Shown: one piece after another, positions 38,280 to 63,542 of the stretch
Layout: each line of letters opens with the position of its first letter
How positions within the stretch are numbered: position 1 is the first letter of the stretch
NCBI RefSeq assembly: GCF_021018895.1
Contig: NC_079380.1
Span: 11,765,736 to 11,829,735 of the forward strand
Direction of reading: 5' to 3'
DNA: 64,000 nt
Source of the DNA: Seriola aureovittata
Lineage: Eukaryota; Chordata; Actinopteri; Carangiformes; Carangidae
Translations under genes and position numbers: made by a program
The notes under the pieces: generated by a model
Told to the model about the DNA's origin: nothing
What the model saw: only the letters and a program-made list of their open reading frames with translations
Database searches by the model: none

Positions 38280-41200
38280 TTAAACAGCAAAAGGACATGC
38301 GACTTTTTCCAGAGCCTAATCACTTCATCCTTCTATTTCACTAACCACTAGATCTCTCCTCTTAGTCCAGCCACTGTGTCCTCTTCTGGTGTGGTGTCAT
38401 GAAAGGGCAAAGGGTTTGACGGACCCCATTACTCTGCTTGGGACACCTGTACAATTGCATGCAATGGACTGCGATGATGTCCAAGAGATATTTCCACTTT
38501 TATTGACCAAATATTGATTCTGCAATTCTCCCCCCGGTTAACGGTTAACACCCGCGCAGCCAGTCCAGCGTGCACCTGCCACACTGGATATGGATGAGGA
38601 CACCCAGCTCCAGTTAGCCCTGAGCCTGAGCAAGGAAGAGCACCAACAGGTAGAGTTGCTTGGGGTCACCAAAACTGGGGTCACTGACTTCTCATCATGC
38701 CCACATAGTTTGCATGGATGTAGTGTGTTCCCACCTTACCCTTATTGGCCTTTTCATGTAGTAGGGACTCATCTTCTATGTTCGCTCATATTTACTTTTT
38801 CTTGATGATTACTTCCCACTATTAAATGTTTAACTTATTTCCACACTTGCTCCCTTTATTTTTTTCTTTTTTTTTTAAAAGTTGTATATATAGTATATCA
38901 CTGTTGTATTATATCAGGCAACCATTGTACCCCACCTCTCTCTCGTTCTCTTCCTGTCTCACTCTGTCTCTTTGTCTTTTCCCTCCCTTTTTTCTCTCGC
39001 ACTGTGTCAGTAAACCGTAGCACAATAGAACCGCTCTGTTAGAGAGCACGGTGATGCTCTCATCTCTTTGACTGGAGAATATTCTGGTCTGAGCATATTG
39101 CACACATCTATCTGTGGGTCATATGTTGCCCGGGAAAAAAAAATACACGCTAGCACTTGTGCCAGTGTGAGTCATAAATGTATTATGATGTGACAATATG
39201 TGAATTTTGCTGGAAGCTGTCAGACCCAAAGGCAACCATGTGACTGTATCTGTCGACAGGAACAACTCAGTCGCCAAGGAGACGAGTCGATGCTCCAGAA
39301 AGCTTTGGAGGAAAGCAAACGTCAGATGGAGTCTAAAGGCGGGGTATGAAATATTGGGGTATGGAATATCTCAATGGGGGGGTGATGAGGTATAAACATA
39401 CATTTGAGAACATGCATTTATCGCCCAGGAATCACAACCAAACCAGCTGTAATGCTTTATGATGATGATGAGAGTTATTGGGTGTGATCAGGTTTCATAG
39501 CTCAACCCTCAGTTATGCTGTAAAGATTTCAAGCCTGTTTGTTTATAAAAGTCATAAATAAGTCAAGTTAGCTATTGTGCTGTCATCAAAGATAAGAGTC
39601 AGCGAGTGCTGAAACAATGTAATGAACTGTCGCTGCTTTCTTTCTTGTTGATGTGGACAGACCGCCTTCATGGACCTGGTAGATGTTTTTGCAGTGTCCT
39701 CAGATCTGCCTTCTGGTGATAGTCGATGGAATAATGCTGCACACCAGGCAGCAGCTCAACTGGGGGGCACAGACCCCTGGGACTCCATGGGTGAGCCTTG
39801 AGTTATTTTACTGTGACCAAAGCAGGAGAGTTTAAGCGCCAAGTGTGAATAATATGTAGTAAAGTGTTAATTCTTTGTGAACAGAGGCAGAATGCTCAAT
39901 GATACAATTTGTTCTGCTCACATGCAATGGTAAGCTTCCTCTCTTTATACATCTGCTCTCTGTAAATAAAGAAGGCAGCACTAACACCTCAAGAGGAGAT
40001 GCTTCGTGGATGGTCCCACCACCATCCAACAGTCCTCCCCCGCCATGGGAGCCCCCCGCTGAACCCTGGGATGGCCAGCCGAACAATGTCTCTAACCTCA
40101 ATGCCACCGGCCGTGTGTGGGCTTTCCCTGCAAACACAGGTGAGTCTGTGATGTGCATGCACTAATACAGCTCAGCCGAAGACAAACAGGAGATACTTGA
40201 AATTAAATATGTCACATTAATTAAATATTATTGATTTTTATTTTGTAGCCTCCTCAAGAGTCGATCCATTCTCAGCCCCCCTATCAGAGAGAACAACAGC
40301 CGATGGAGCTGTCAGGGAACCTTTTCCCCGAACTGGAAGCCCCTCTGGTAAACAAAACATCCTCTTACTTTTTCTCTCTCTTGCTCTTTTCTCATTCTCT
40401 TACAGTGGCTCTGTGTATCCCACATACATTTAATCTCAGAAATCTTTTTTTTCTGCTGTCAGATGGAGATCTGTTTGATGAGGCCATGGATGGAGGTCAG
40501 ATGAACGTCAACGGACGAGGGGAGGGCAGTCCTGAGCTCTTTGACCTGTCACATCTTGGGGAAAGCCTGGCTGCCCCCAGCCCTCGTACATGCCGGACGC
40601 CTGAGTCCTTCTTGGGCCCCACAGCAGCGTCCTTGGTAAACCTGGACAGCTTGATCCCAGCGAATCCCCCAGCCAAGACCAAGAACCCCTTTTTATCAGG
40701 TATTAATTGTATTACTGTCCACCATGTACTGAAGCATGTCGCACTTGTACTCCATAAATTAATTCCTAGCTTCCATAAAGCCACTCTATTTCTGTATGGA
40801 ATAAAAATCTACTTGCAGAGAAATGAATGGTAATACAGTTGCAACTAGAATGGCACTCAGTAGAGCGCATCCCTCTGCCAAGTTCAGACATTCTTACATG
40901 TCTGTCTCGCTCTTAGAAAAATAAAAGGAAAAAGGAAGAAGTCTGAGACGTCAGCATTATACAATTCATACAGCTCGTCTCATTGCTATGTCGCAACAAT
41001 TATTGTTAGTGTGTAATTATATTAGTTGCATGTTGAATGAAAGTCTGATGTAAGCATTCCTAAATGCTGCTGGTGCCAAATGCACTGCTGCTTACTATTA
41101 ATAAGTACAGCTCTGTGTGTAATGCAGATTCATTATTTCCTTCAACCAGGTCCAGACTACTATCTGGATCTCCACTAAATTGTTCAAACTCATAGATATC

Positions 41201-41849
41201 AACTACATAAATATGTCAATTTTTGTAAAATCAAGATCCATACATAATTTCCTGAGAAACTGACAAAAAATCTGGATAAATCTCACAATGTTAAGGAATG
41301 TGATTACAAAATTGCTGGATATGCACCAAAATTGAATTGATTGAATTGAATCCATTACAAAAATCACATGATCCTCTCTCCTTGCCACTGTAGTGCCATG
41401 TTAGATTCACATAAAAAAAAAAAAAAAAAAAAACATCAAGCGGGCTAAATGTTAACAGTGTTTGATTCATCAGGTTCTAAACCCAGTCTCAGGAAAGATA
41501 AATCTAATTTGGATAACTTAATACTCTTCTGTTTTATGTTTGTTTCTGTCCAGGTCTGAGTGCTCCTTCAGCCACCAATCCATTCCAAACTGACCAGCCC
41601 AAACTAACTCTGAATCAAATGGGCTCCGGCTCCACCTCTTTGGCTCCTCACAGCACTACTCTTCCATACAGTGCCTCCTTGCCTCTGCCCATGAGCCACC
41701 AGCCTGCCAGCCTCCCTTCGTCACTTACTCACCCCACCCAGCCTGGCCTGGACCTGCCAGGGAACCTCCCTGAGCCCTTGTTGCCCTTCTCTTCAGCCAG
41801 TACTCAGGGATCAGAGGCTGCACAGAGCAGTCAGAACCCTTTCTTATGA
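34311..41849 (+). CDS. epn3: Epsin-3, endocytic clathrin adaptor
   Basis: Coding exons: 34475-35060 (5' UTR from 34311), 37128-37246, 37970-38047, 38560-38649, 39260-39343, 39661-39790, 39972-40139, 40249-40347, 40463-40699 and 41554-41849. All are in frame, 628 residues. The ATG has a strong Kozak context (gccgccatcATG). The ENTH domain (about residues 1-150) starts MQTSSLRRQMKNMVNNY and has the block SNDHWGPPSSLMSEIAD, which binds PI(4,5)P2 at the plasma membrane. Three UIMs for ubiquitinated cargo lie at about 217-233, 244-260 and 273-288; human EPN3 has two. One DPW (TDPWDS) for AP-2, a clathrin-box-like LFDLS, and three NPF motifs for EH-domain proteins (KNPFLSG, TNPFQTD and the C-terminal QNPFL) follow. 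RTPESFLGP and NLDSL match EPN3 specifically. The neighbour rsad1 is also its neighbour in human, supporting epn3 over epn1/epn2. Confidence 0.95.
35061..37127. other. epn3 intron after the ENTH exon
   Basis: An intron of about 2 kb with a GTGAGT donor and ctgtag acceptor. I see no exon or gene inside; the open frames are AT-rich or proline-rich noise. Confidence 0.75.
37266..37321. repeat. (CA)n microsatellite in epn3 intron
   Basis: A pure CA tract that begins 19 bases after the 37246/37247 splice donor of the first UIM exon. Confidence 0.98.
38234..38277. repeat. (CA)n microsatellite in epn3 intron
   Basis: A CA tract preceded by C-rich sequence (cccccccacc), between the second and third UIM exons. 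Confidence 0.98.
40844..41400. repeat. Interspersed repeat copy in epn3 intron, shared with tbcd intron
   Basis: Positions 40844-40865 are identical over 22 bases to 50929-50950 in a tbcd intron. A second similar block (41140-41180: ccag.tccaga..atctggat...accaaattg type) matches 50975-51015. Spacing differs, so one copy carries an extra insertion. The consensus resembles a widespread teleost element, recalled and not searched. Confidence 0.7.
41410..41433. repeat. Poly(A) run in epn3 last intron
   Basis: About 21 A on the plus strand directly after the interspersed repeat; it may be a retroposon tail. Confidence 0.75.
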
Positions 41850-43298
41850 GGACCAACTAAACTGGAGAGAAATATCTTAGTAAAAGGGGAATGCTATTAG
41901 GTTATGCTCTTGAAATATCTCTAACCGCAGACCAAACTGTAGCCCCAAGGACTTGTATGAAAACCTTATTCTTAGTTGTTTTTATATTGTGGTATAATAC
42001 AATAACCCTTAGGTTGATGCAAGCTGATTCTGTTCTTCACTATAACATTCTGTCCTGCTCCTCTGGTCATAAAAGCTGTAACAGGGTATAAAAGAGATAA
42101 CACCTTTATATCATGACATTTGTGTCATGTAAAACTTCTTACAGCCATAACCTATTGCTAATGTAATTCAGATACAAACCTACATAAAAGCACAGTTTGA
42201 TAATATTTTGTTGTCTCTATACAGCCGTAATAACCAGGAAAATGTGTTACAGCTTTGCGGTTAGTCAACAAGTCTGCTCACTCAACTGTTTGTATGATTG
42301 GCTTCGCTGGCTCGTGCTTCTGTCATATACTCTGCCTCCTGAAAAAAAAGAGGTTTCTTATAACTGGCAACAGTTTCTTAAAGACATGTCCAGCTCTTGA
42401 AATGTAACTGCATCAAACAATATCAATAACTTTGTGGCCGTTTCTGTGCACCCAGAATTGATGAGAGAATTTCATGTATAAACAATTTTACTATGGTGAT
42501 ATGAATTACTGGGATTAAGTCAAAGAAATTCTAGTTTGGGAGGACTGTATGTGCTTCAAAATTCACTATAAGCAGGGCAACATTAGAAAACGTATGAATC
42601 ATGAGTTTTATTCATTGCTTGTGAAGCACTGACTCTCATCAAATATAAGGGTATTATTACAACACTGCTTCATTCCTCAGTTGATTTTATTGCTTTGCAT
42701 TTTCTCATTTCCCTTTATATCAATATATTTGATATGAAATCATAACAAAACAGGCACACGCCCAGGAGCAATTTCAATATTTGTTGTGCACCTTATGCCC
42801 CCTGCTGGAAGTAATTTATTACTACAATGCTGCATGCCTTTACAGTAACCGATGTTACAACATTTGTTCTTGACACTTTACTAGTTGTTAAAACTAGTCA
42901 TGAATTCCTGCAATTCACTGTTTGTCTATTTGGAATTTATTTAGTAAAAGTGACCAGTAGATGCAGATAAGACCTACAGTAGTGTTGATTTAATAAATGT
43001 TAAAATGACCTACCTCACAAACATCCCATCCTGCCATGATATCACTAATACATCACCTCCCCCATTTTCCCTAATGAGGAGTCACCATATTTTATATGGT
43101 ACTTAAGATACAACAGTTTCTCTTGTCATGTCTTGCCATTTTTTCAGTGAGTCCAACACTAAGCACATAATTACATCCTCTTACAACTGGTGTGTAAACC
43201 GTCTTTGCACACTGAGGATACTGACATCTTTTGCCAAAAGGCTTGAAACCATTTTTCAAACAGCAGTGTCACTTTTTCAGGAACAAGCATATGATGGA
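41850..43298. other. epn3 3' UTR and convergent spacer to arl16
   Basis: epn3 (plus) and arl16 (minus) converge here. Sequence is AT-rich with no coding signal; the two 3' UTRs should occupy part of it. I did not find a decisive AATAAA for either gene. Confidence 0.6.
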
Positions 43299-44850
43299 TC
43301 ACTTGACTGTGGTGGACTCTAGCCAACTGAGCACCTCCTGAAGTCCCTGTCCAGATCGGGCACTGAGTTCCAGTGTTGTGATTGGCTGAGTAGCAGATGC
43401 AATGATGTCATCCATTCTGAACAGTGACTTTATCTCTATAAGACTCATAGTGCAGGGCACGTCCCTGGAAAAGGGTGGAATAAAAAACAAAAATAAGAAA
43501 ATACATAATGGCAAGAACGACAGAATTATGAGATTGGATACATGCTGTGTTGAACCTGCTAGCTCTCACATCTTGCATGTATGGCAAGTGAATGTAGAGA
43601 TTGGTGAGTGTTACCTCTTGTTGAAGAGAATAAGCACAGAGGCACTGCACAGAGGCTCAGCAGAGAGTACTGACAGCAGCTGGATACAGGAGGAGGATAC
43701 TTGAGCGATGTTGGCTGAGTCCACCATAAACTATGAAAAAGAAAAAGCATTCAGTCAAATAATTCCAACAGCCAATCTATTCCCTTGCATCTAATGTTGC
43801 AGATGCAGTATGAATACAAAAACATACAATGACAGAGGCGCAGTCTTTGAAGTAACTGGGCCATATAGGGCCCATGCAGCCTCCCAGCTCTCTCACTGTC
43901 ACCTTCTTCTTCTTCAGTGTCAGGTCTGTCAGATTGGTTCCTACCTGTGCAGATTTAAAGAGATAAGGTGCATTACATGGATGGGCCGTCACATCAAAAA
44001 AGAGCCTTCGAATACTCTGTAGTAAAACTATCTTTCATTATCACTTACTGTAGGCAGAGTAGAAGGAGGTGACCCTAGTTCACCTAATCCATGTAAACTG
44101 ATCTGTAAACAAAATCAGTTAAGAAAAAAAATCTATGGGAGCCAGTGCTGTGAGTTAAATTTGCTAAGCTGAATTTAAAATGGGCTCAATACACTATTTA
44201 TAGTTATACATTATACAGTATAAAGGGACATTTTATTGTAATCCGTTTTTCTGAGAGTATGTAATTTAGAACACCACGTGAAATAATATTTTAATCAGCT
44301 TTATTTTACTTTAGTGTCATATCACTTATATACTTCATGTGACTGTCCACAAGGGTTGCCTTGCAAATGCATATAAACTGGTGCAAAATTATATGAGGGT
44401 GTCAACCGATATTGGTGGTGGTTGTTTCAACAGCTTAAAAACTGCAGCTCCCAAAATGATTATACTGTTGAATGAACACCACTTTAGTTTTAGCACAAAC
44501 ATTATGACCTATATTTATTGCTGAACTATTGTATTAGCCTGCTTTAGTTTTAGCTAGGCGTTTGTGATAAACTGACAACTGAGTGAATAATATATATTGT
44601 ACTTAGCAACCTGGTATTTATTGCTTATATAAGTATTAACGTTGTTTACACCTACTACAACAGCTCACCAAGCTAAATTAGCTAAATTTAAGATACAAAA
44701 CACTTTCAGTTCACAGTACTTTTATACTTTTTTCTAGCTCTGGTTCAAAACATTCAGCTGAGAACAAAGGATATTTTGTAGACGTTTCAGCAACAGCGTT
44801 TTCCCAACGCCAGTTGCTCCAAGAAGCAAACACGTTTCATTCCTGGTCAT
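43299..44850 (-). CDS. arl16: ADP-ribosylation factor-like 16
   Basis: An atypical Arf-like GTPase; family members have been linked to Golgi-to-cilium traffic and to RIG-I binding. Exons 44850-44775, 44104-44049, 43944-43828, 43730-43615 and 43464-43299 make 176 residues. G1 is GATGVGKT at residues 11-18. VGTNLTDL, then VTVRELGGCMGPIW, replace the usual switch I Thr/DVGGQ region, as is normal for ARL16. G4 is NKRD at 120-123; the C-terminal LELSARSGQGL holds G5 (SA). There is no myristoylation glycine at position 2. The first intron only keeps frame and the family sequence if it is an AT-AC intron, with 5' ATATCCTTT at 44774 and a TTCTTAAC branch site 14 bases before the terminal AC; the junction codon is then AAG, giving RLQKISLHG. 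A GT-AG alternative (AAT|GTTTTG) is in frame but weak. Confidence 0.95.
44105..44774 (-). other. arl16: U12-type AT-AC intron of arl16
   Basis: On the minus strand the intron begins ATATCCTTTG (44774 downward), which is the AT-AC U12 donor consensus. It ends ...TTTCTTAACTGATTTTGTTTAC (to 44105). The branch-site adenosine at 44119 is 14 bases from the AC end, the spacing the minor spliceosome prefers. Removing it joins exon 1 base A to AG of exon 2 and restores the family sequence. Confidence 0.85.
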
Positions 44851-45200
44851 TTTGGTTTCCCAGAAGCAGCATAGCAAAGCCCGTGATTACATGTAGCCGA
44901 GGTAGCCGCCAGACTTGGCACCATGGCGACGCTCGAACGACGGTGGTACGTCGCAGTGATAGGACGAAGTAGACATCAATCATTCCACTCTTGTTTCTGA
45001 TTGGTTATCGACACACCCACGTGAACACAGCGGAAGAAAAACAAGATCACCGCCATAATAAGGGCAATCACTGGTCCATACGAGTCGACAGAAAACATCG
45101 AAAACGCCCCCCGCAAACCTCTGACTTCGCAGTTACATTGCGTTGTTGGAATTGGCTGACACCGCTGTATCTCTACAAGAATTGATTTGGGGAAATAACC
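44851..45200. promoter_or_regulatory. Bidirectional promoter region, arl16 / fn3k
   Basis: Only 350 bases separate the divergent start codons of arl16 (44850) and fn3k (45201). The segment is GC-richer than its surroundings, has an ATTGG (inverted CCAAT) box at about 45000 and several CG dinucleotides, and no TATA box. This fits a shared housekeeping promoter. Confidence 0.65.
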
Positions 45201-46986
45201 ATGGAAGCAAAGTTAAAGAAAGAGTTGGGAACAACCATGCTGAAGTCAACTGGTTACTCAGGAGGTGGATGTATCAGCGAGGGCCAGAGTTACGATACTG
45301 ACTCTGGGAGAGTGTTTGTGAAGATAAACCACAAAAGCGAGGTATTTTACAATTATTATGTTTTGCATTAATCATTTAAGTTATTACAATGACATATATG
45401 TTGGTTGATGTCTGGATCACTATATGTGCTATTAGTCTGGATGGAAAAGCACAACAGTGAATCGGATTTGCTACACCCTCTGAAGGCAACTTAACTTTGT
45501 GCACACATTGTGAGATGGAGAAGAGTCTGATTATTATTTATTTCGTGAACATGCAAACTACATGCTCACGACACCAAATCCCATTTTTGTTTTTTTCAGG
45601 CCAAATTGATGTTTGATGGGGAGATGGCCAGTTTAGAAGCCATTTTAAAGACAGAAACTGTTAAAGTCCCCAAGCCTGTGAAGGTGATTGAGCTTGACAC
45701 AGGAGGATGTGTATTTGTGATGGAGCATCTGGACATGAGAGGTCTTAGCAAGTAAGAGCTCTCATACAATTTGTTTAGTTCTGTATCAATATCATTAGCA
45801 TGATACACAAGTTAGACTGGAGGGCAATTTGAAAATATAGGAGACTAAAGTCTAGGTCTATTTGTTGTTGTTTTTTTTCATGAAATCCTTTATTTCTAAA
45901 TCCAATGTGTAGGCACTCAAAGCGCCTAGGAGAGCAGCTGGCTGATCTGCATCTTCACAACAAGAGACAGTTGGAAAAATTCAATAAAGAGCAGCAGATA
46001 GTGGGTAATTCACCTTCATTACACTTCAGTACATGCAAATATAGACAAATGTACACAAAAATCCTCTATCCTCTTGCCATTGCATGATTGAATACCAATA
46101 AACTCTCAAATTTTATGGGGGGAGTATAAATTGCTGATCATTCAGATTAAGCATTGTATAACATTTTCTATGGTACACAGGAAAAGGAGCTGGCCAGTCG
46201 GAGGTGGCTGTTGTTGAAAAATTTGGCTTCGGTGTAACAACATGCTGTGGATATCTACCACAGGTAAAAATAAATACCATTGTATCTGTATACTAAGTGA
46301 GACTGGACTGTATTTCAGTCTCTAATATGTAGTACATATGAAGTGCATATATATGGTCTCAAGTCTCTTACATTCATCCTTAACAGTATCACTGCAGACT
46401 TCCTTTTTTCTCTCCAGAAAAATGAGTGGCAGGATGACTGGGTGACATTTTACTCCCAGCAGAGGCTGCAGCATCAGCTTAACATGGTGGAGAAATCTAA
46501 TGGAGACAGGGAGGCCAGAGAACTATGGGCCAAGCTACAGGTGCACCCTGCCTTTGCCCCCCATCAGAAACAAAACTTCACACACGTCTTTATGATTGTA
46601 TAAATAACCTGACAGTGCAACTTACATATTTTGTCTCTCATTTACAGCTGAAGATCCCACAGTTTTTCACAGATGTGGAAATTGTCCCTGCTCTCCTCCA
46701 TGGAGATTTATGGGGAGGCAACGTGGCACAGTGTGCAGAAGGGCCAGTCATCTTTGACCCTGCTTCCTTCTATGGCCATTCAGAGTTTGAGCTGGGTATT
46801 GCAGGGATGTTTGGTGGCTTCAACAGCTCTTTTTACTCTGCTTACCATGAAAAGATTCCTAAAGCTCCAGGCTTTGAAAAGAGAAACCAGCTTTACCAAC
46901 TTTTCCACTATCTGAATCACTGGAATCACTTTGGTGGTGGCTACAGAGGCTCCTCAATAAGCATTATGAAGAACCTACTGAAATAA
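45201..46986 (+). CDS. fn3k: Fructosamine-3-kinase / ketosamine-3-kinase
   Basis: Six exons: 45201-45341, 45600-45751, 45913-46004, 46181-46263, 46418-46540 and 46648-46986, in frame for 309 residues, the exact family length. The enzyme phosphorylates the 3-hydroxyl of sugar-derived lysine adducts, which then fall off, so it deglycates proteins in the cytosol. The aminoglycoside-phosphotransferase fold is visible. The P-loop GGGCISEG carries the redox cysteine C24 found in FN3K kinases. FVMEHLDM is the hinge, the catalytic loop is HGDLWGGN with D217, and FDPASFYGH is the metal-binding stretch. Mammals have tandem FN3K and FN3KRP; only one copy lies here, and the sequence alone does not tell which, so fn3krp is the alternative name. 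It shares a promoter with arl16. An AATAAA at 47644-47649 is a plausible polyadenylation signal. Confidence 0.95.
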
Positions 46987-47643
46987 CTGCACTCCCAGTC
47001 ACTTGTAGAAAGCTTCACAAGTCTTAAACGCAAATCAAGTATTTGATGGATGCTAATCTGACCAAAACTAGTGTGGCTAATTGTTGAATAACACTTTAAC
47101 ATTGCAATGTCTGCTATACTGTGTATTAAATACAGAATCCACATCCAAAATTAATTCTGCCATGACTGCTACACCTACACCAACTCGCTTTCAAAATTAT
47201 AGAAAAGCAGAATCTATACCTTTTGGTTATCTGCAATCAAACATAAACCACAACATGCATTCCTATATACAAGAGGAAGGATTTACCACACACCAAACAA
47301 TTTTTTTTCATTTTCTGCAAGTGTGAGGTCAATATAATTTTCTTTATCATTCTCACTTGTCAGTTGGAAGAACAAATACCAAGAAGTTTTAAGTTGGTAT
47401 TGTTTGTTATGCTGCAAAACCTTCTGATTCTTATGCATTACCTGTTTGACCAGCACCTAATTGAATTATAGTACTGTGCAAATAACATTAGATTTTTGCA
47501 GTGAATGCAATACTGTATTCTTTATCTACGTTGTAGTAGCCTTACTGTTGATGTCATACAGACTAACACACTACATACAAAAACAAAATGTTTCTGTATT
47601 GTAATGGATCATTGCAATATTTGCTATCCACTGTTTAACCAAC

Positions 47644-47649
47644 AATAAA
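47644..47649 (+). terminator. Probable fn3k polyadenylation signal
   Basis: A canonical AATAAA about 660 bases after the fn3k stop codon, followed about 20 bases later by a GT-rich stretch (aagtgttttcctg). Confidence 0.5.
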
Positions 47650-47859
47650 TCCTGAGATGATCCAAAGTGTTTTCCTGACCTGCTGTATTTGGTATCTATC
47701 CAGTTTGAAAATGGTAGTGAATCAAACTATTTGTTAAAATATACTCTGAACTAATATACTCTAGGCTAGGCCTGGTCTTGCTCACCTGCCTATCACCTTT
47801 TATTTTTTGCACAACTGACTTGATGCAGTATTTATGTTGAACCAACTGTTTATTATTGT

Positions 47860-47955
47860 CAATGTAATTTAATGTCTTTGATGTGTTCATGATGCCTGCT
47901 GCAAACCAAATTTCCTTCGGGATAATAATAATAAAGTTGAAGTTGAAGTTGAACT
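47860..47955 (+). mobile_element. Probable LINE 3' end with (TTGAAG)n tail
   Basis: The sequence aaatttccttcgggataataataataaag, then three gttgaa units, resembles the 3' termini of fish L2/Maui-type LINEs, which end in short tandem repeats. No reverse-transcriptase frame remains. Resemblance is recalled. Confidence 0.45.
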
Positions 47956-48104
47956 TGCTGTCAGGTTTTGATGCAACCACTGATTCTAGAGATGTTTTGT
48001 ATTTGTTTTGATGCTTAATTTCATCTGTATTTTTTCCAAACTTTTTTTTAACTTAACTTGAATTAACAGAGAGTGGCACAGGCCATGCTATGAGGCCAAT
48101 GATT

Positions 48105-48200
48105 TACAAAGCAAGGCAAGTTTATTCATATACTGCTCCTTTCAAACAGAGGCAATTCCAAGTGCTTGGGAAAAAAATCCCAAGAATAAAAATTGATAAA
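48105..48200. repeat. Teleost interspersed repeat fragment
   Basis: The string aaggcaagtttattcatata...caattccaagtgctt is a diverged form of a very common fish repeat end (aaggcaagtttatttatatagcac...aagtgctttaca type). It lies upstream of the tbcd promoter. Confidence 0.5.
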
Positions 48201-48354
48201 AAAATAAAGCACAAATAGACAAAAACAGTCCGCCAGAAAATACACATATCTCATGCATGGTATTTGGTTAATGGTTTATAAACATTATGATAGTATTTAC
48301 GACCTTAACTAGCGATGAATTTTGCTTATTCACAGCAACGACCCACTACTGGCA

Positions 48355-48664
48355 CTTCTCGCTTACCGTACCGTACCGGGGCGGGGCGCGAACGCAATAG
48401 CGACGTACTTTTGCAGGAGCACAACAGGAGCATCATAACAGACCAGGGAAAGTGTCACGGTTTTGTTTAGTGACATTACTTGCAGTTAGAGTACAGTCAT
48501 TTTCACGTTAATACTTTATGGACTAATTACGTATCGTAGCTTTATGTGTAATAAATTCCATCGTGCCATGCTAATTTCCACACCCGTTCCTTTTGCTAAT
48601 ACTAGCTAGCTAACTGCTCCATTGCCTCTACACAGAGACTCTTTGCAGGTAAAGATTTTTCAAA
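48355..48664 (+). promoter_or_regulatory. tbcd: tbcd promoter and 5' UTR
   Basis: A short GC-rich island (accgtaccgtaccggggcgg, 48367-48386, with a GC box) in AT-rich surroundings precedes the tbcd ATG by about 290 bases. No TATA box is seen. Confidence 0.55.

Positions 48665-63542
<14,878 letters not shown>

Noticed and set aside
44743..44850. GT-AG alternative for arl16 intron 1 (AAT|GTTTTG)
   Set aside because: In frame, but a poor donor that adds nine residues unlike the family; the AT-AC choice has strong donor, branch site and spacing.
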